Positions 63,805-64,000 of a DNA stretch of 64,000 bases are shown piece by piece; position 1 is the stretch's first letter; the number at the start of each line of letters is the position of its first letter. The DNA is from Flavobacterium sp. Root186 (GTDB lineage: Bacteria; Bacteroidota; Bacteroidia; Flavobacteriales; Flavobacteriaceae): positions 551,883 through 615,882 of the forward strand of contig NZ_LMHW01000001.1 of assembly GCF_001428525.1 (NCBI RefSeq), read 5' to 3'. A program made the translations under genes and the position numbers. The notes beneath the pieces were generated by a model. It made no database searches. It had not been told where the DNA came from and worked only from the letters and a program-made list of their open reading frames with translations.

Positions 63805-64000
63805 CCTGTGGTTGAAACCACAGGCTATGTTTTTAATATTGAGATGAAAAGATTGCGGAATCGAATTTCAAATATAGCCCGTGGTTTCAACCATGGGAAA
63901 CGTATTGAGAGAAAATTACATTACGAATATACATTGCGTTCCCACGGTTGAAACCGCGGGCAATGTTTTTAATATTGAAATAAAAGATTGAGGAATTACA
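63805..64000. repeat. REP-like palindrome array
   Basis: Three related palindromes are CCTGTGGTTGAAACCACAGG (63805-63824), CCCGTGGTTTCAACCATGGG (63878-63897, inverted orientation) and CCCACGGTTGAAACCGCGGG (63941-63960). The first and third are each followed by the shared sequence ATGTTTTTAATATTGA and a purine-rich ATAAAAGATTG-like stretch, a direct repeat with a period of about 136 bases. The region continues past the window end. REP arrays of this form are moved by RAYT (IS200-like) proteins, none of which is here. Confidence 0.75.

Noticed and set aside
63718..63951. 77-residue plus-strand frame at the right end
   Set aside because: It runs through two REP palindromes and their spacer. The codons follow the repeat, and no family or signal is seen.

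Overview
The window is AT-rich and looks like a chromosomal segment of a Flavobacterium-like member of the Bacteroidota. The grounds are SusC/SusD pairs, a one-protein hybrid two-component sensor, DUF4960, DUF6443, DUF5977 and DUF3570 families, promoter-like TTTG / TAnnTTTG pairs, and ribosome binding sites without a clear Shine-Dalgarno. No IS element, CRISPR array or complete tRNA gene was seen.

Region 1 (1-9.9 kb) is a stress block: the end of an MBL-fold hydrolase, a P-type cation ATPase, an OsmC-like protein without its first catalytic Cys, a YflT-like membrane protein, three triple-BON proteins, three small or mid-size membrane proteins, a universal stress protein, a lipoprotein and a LOG-type nucleotide hydrolase. 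TGAT-N4-(A/G)TCA palindromes in both divergent intergenic regions suggest a shared Crp/FNR-type regulator. Region 2 (9.9-12.8 kb) is a thioredoxin-like / ApbE / DUF4266 / DUF3570 operon, probably an envelope redox and flavinylation unit. Region 3 (12.9-16.0 kb) is an arsenic operon: ArsR, an ArsN1-like acetyltransferase, DUF6428, an arsenate-reductase-like phosphatase and ACR3.

Region 4 (16.0-17.7 kb) has no intact gene. It holds a tRNA 3'-end fragment, degenerate repeats next to it (possibly a scar of an integrative element), a strong terminator and a decayed lipoprotein-like pseudogene. Region 5 (17.7-27.2 kb, minus strand) is a two-gene Rhs-type locus: a 1932-residue secreted protein ending in twelve DUF5977 repeats, then a DUF6443/RHS-core protein, then a 60-residue membrane protein.

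Region 6 (27.5-33.5 kb, plus strand) is the most unusual part: a compact RiPP (class I lanthipeptide-like) locus. It has a membrane-anchored TPR/AraC-type regulator, three tandem 51-52 residue GG-leader precursors each with one core Cys, and a split LanB dehydratase in two abutting genes. LanC, protease and exporter genes are absent. A near-identical palindrome lies upstream of both the regulator and the precursor array.

Region 7 (33.7-48.4 kb, minus) is a fructan (levan/inulin) utilisation locus in the style of the Bacteroides thetaiotaomicron BT1754-BT1765 locus: MFS importer, GH32, SusC, SusD, DUF4960 lipoprotein, a second GH32, fructokinase, with the periplasmic-sensor hybrid kinase upstream. 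Region 8 (48.6-63.7 kb, minus) is a plant cell-wall (pectin side-chain) cluster: inositol-oxygenase-like protein, GH2, DUF5009 membrane protein, SSS symporter, two GH28, GH51 and GH95. Palindromic repeats sit in several of its gaps, and a REP-like array lies upstream of it at the window edge.
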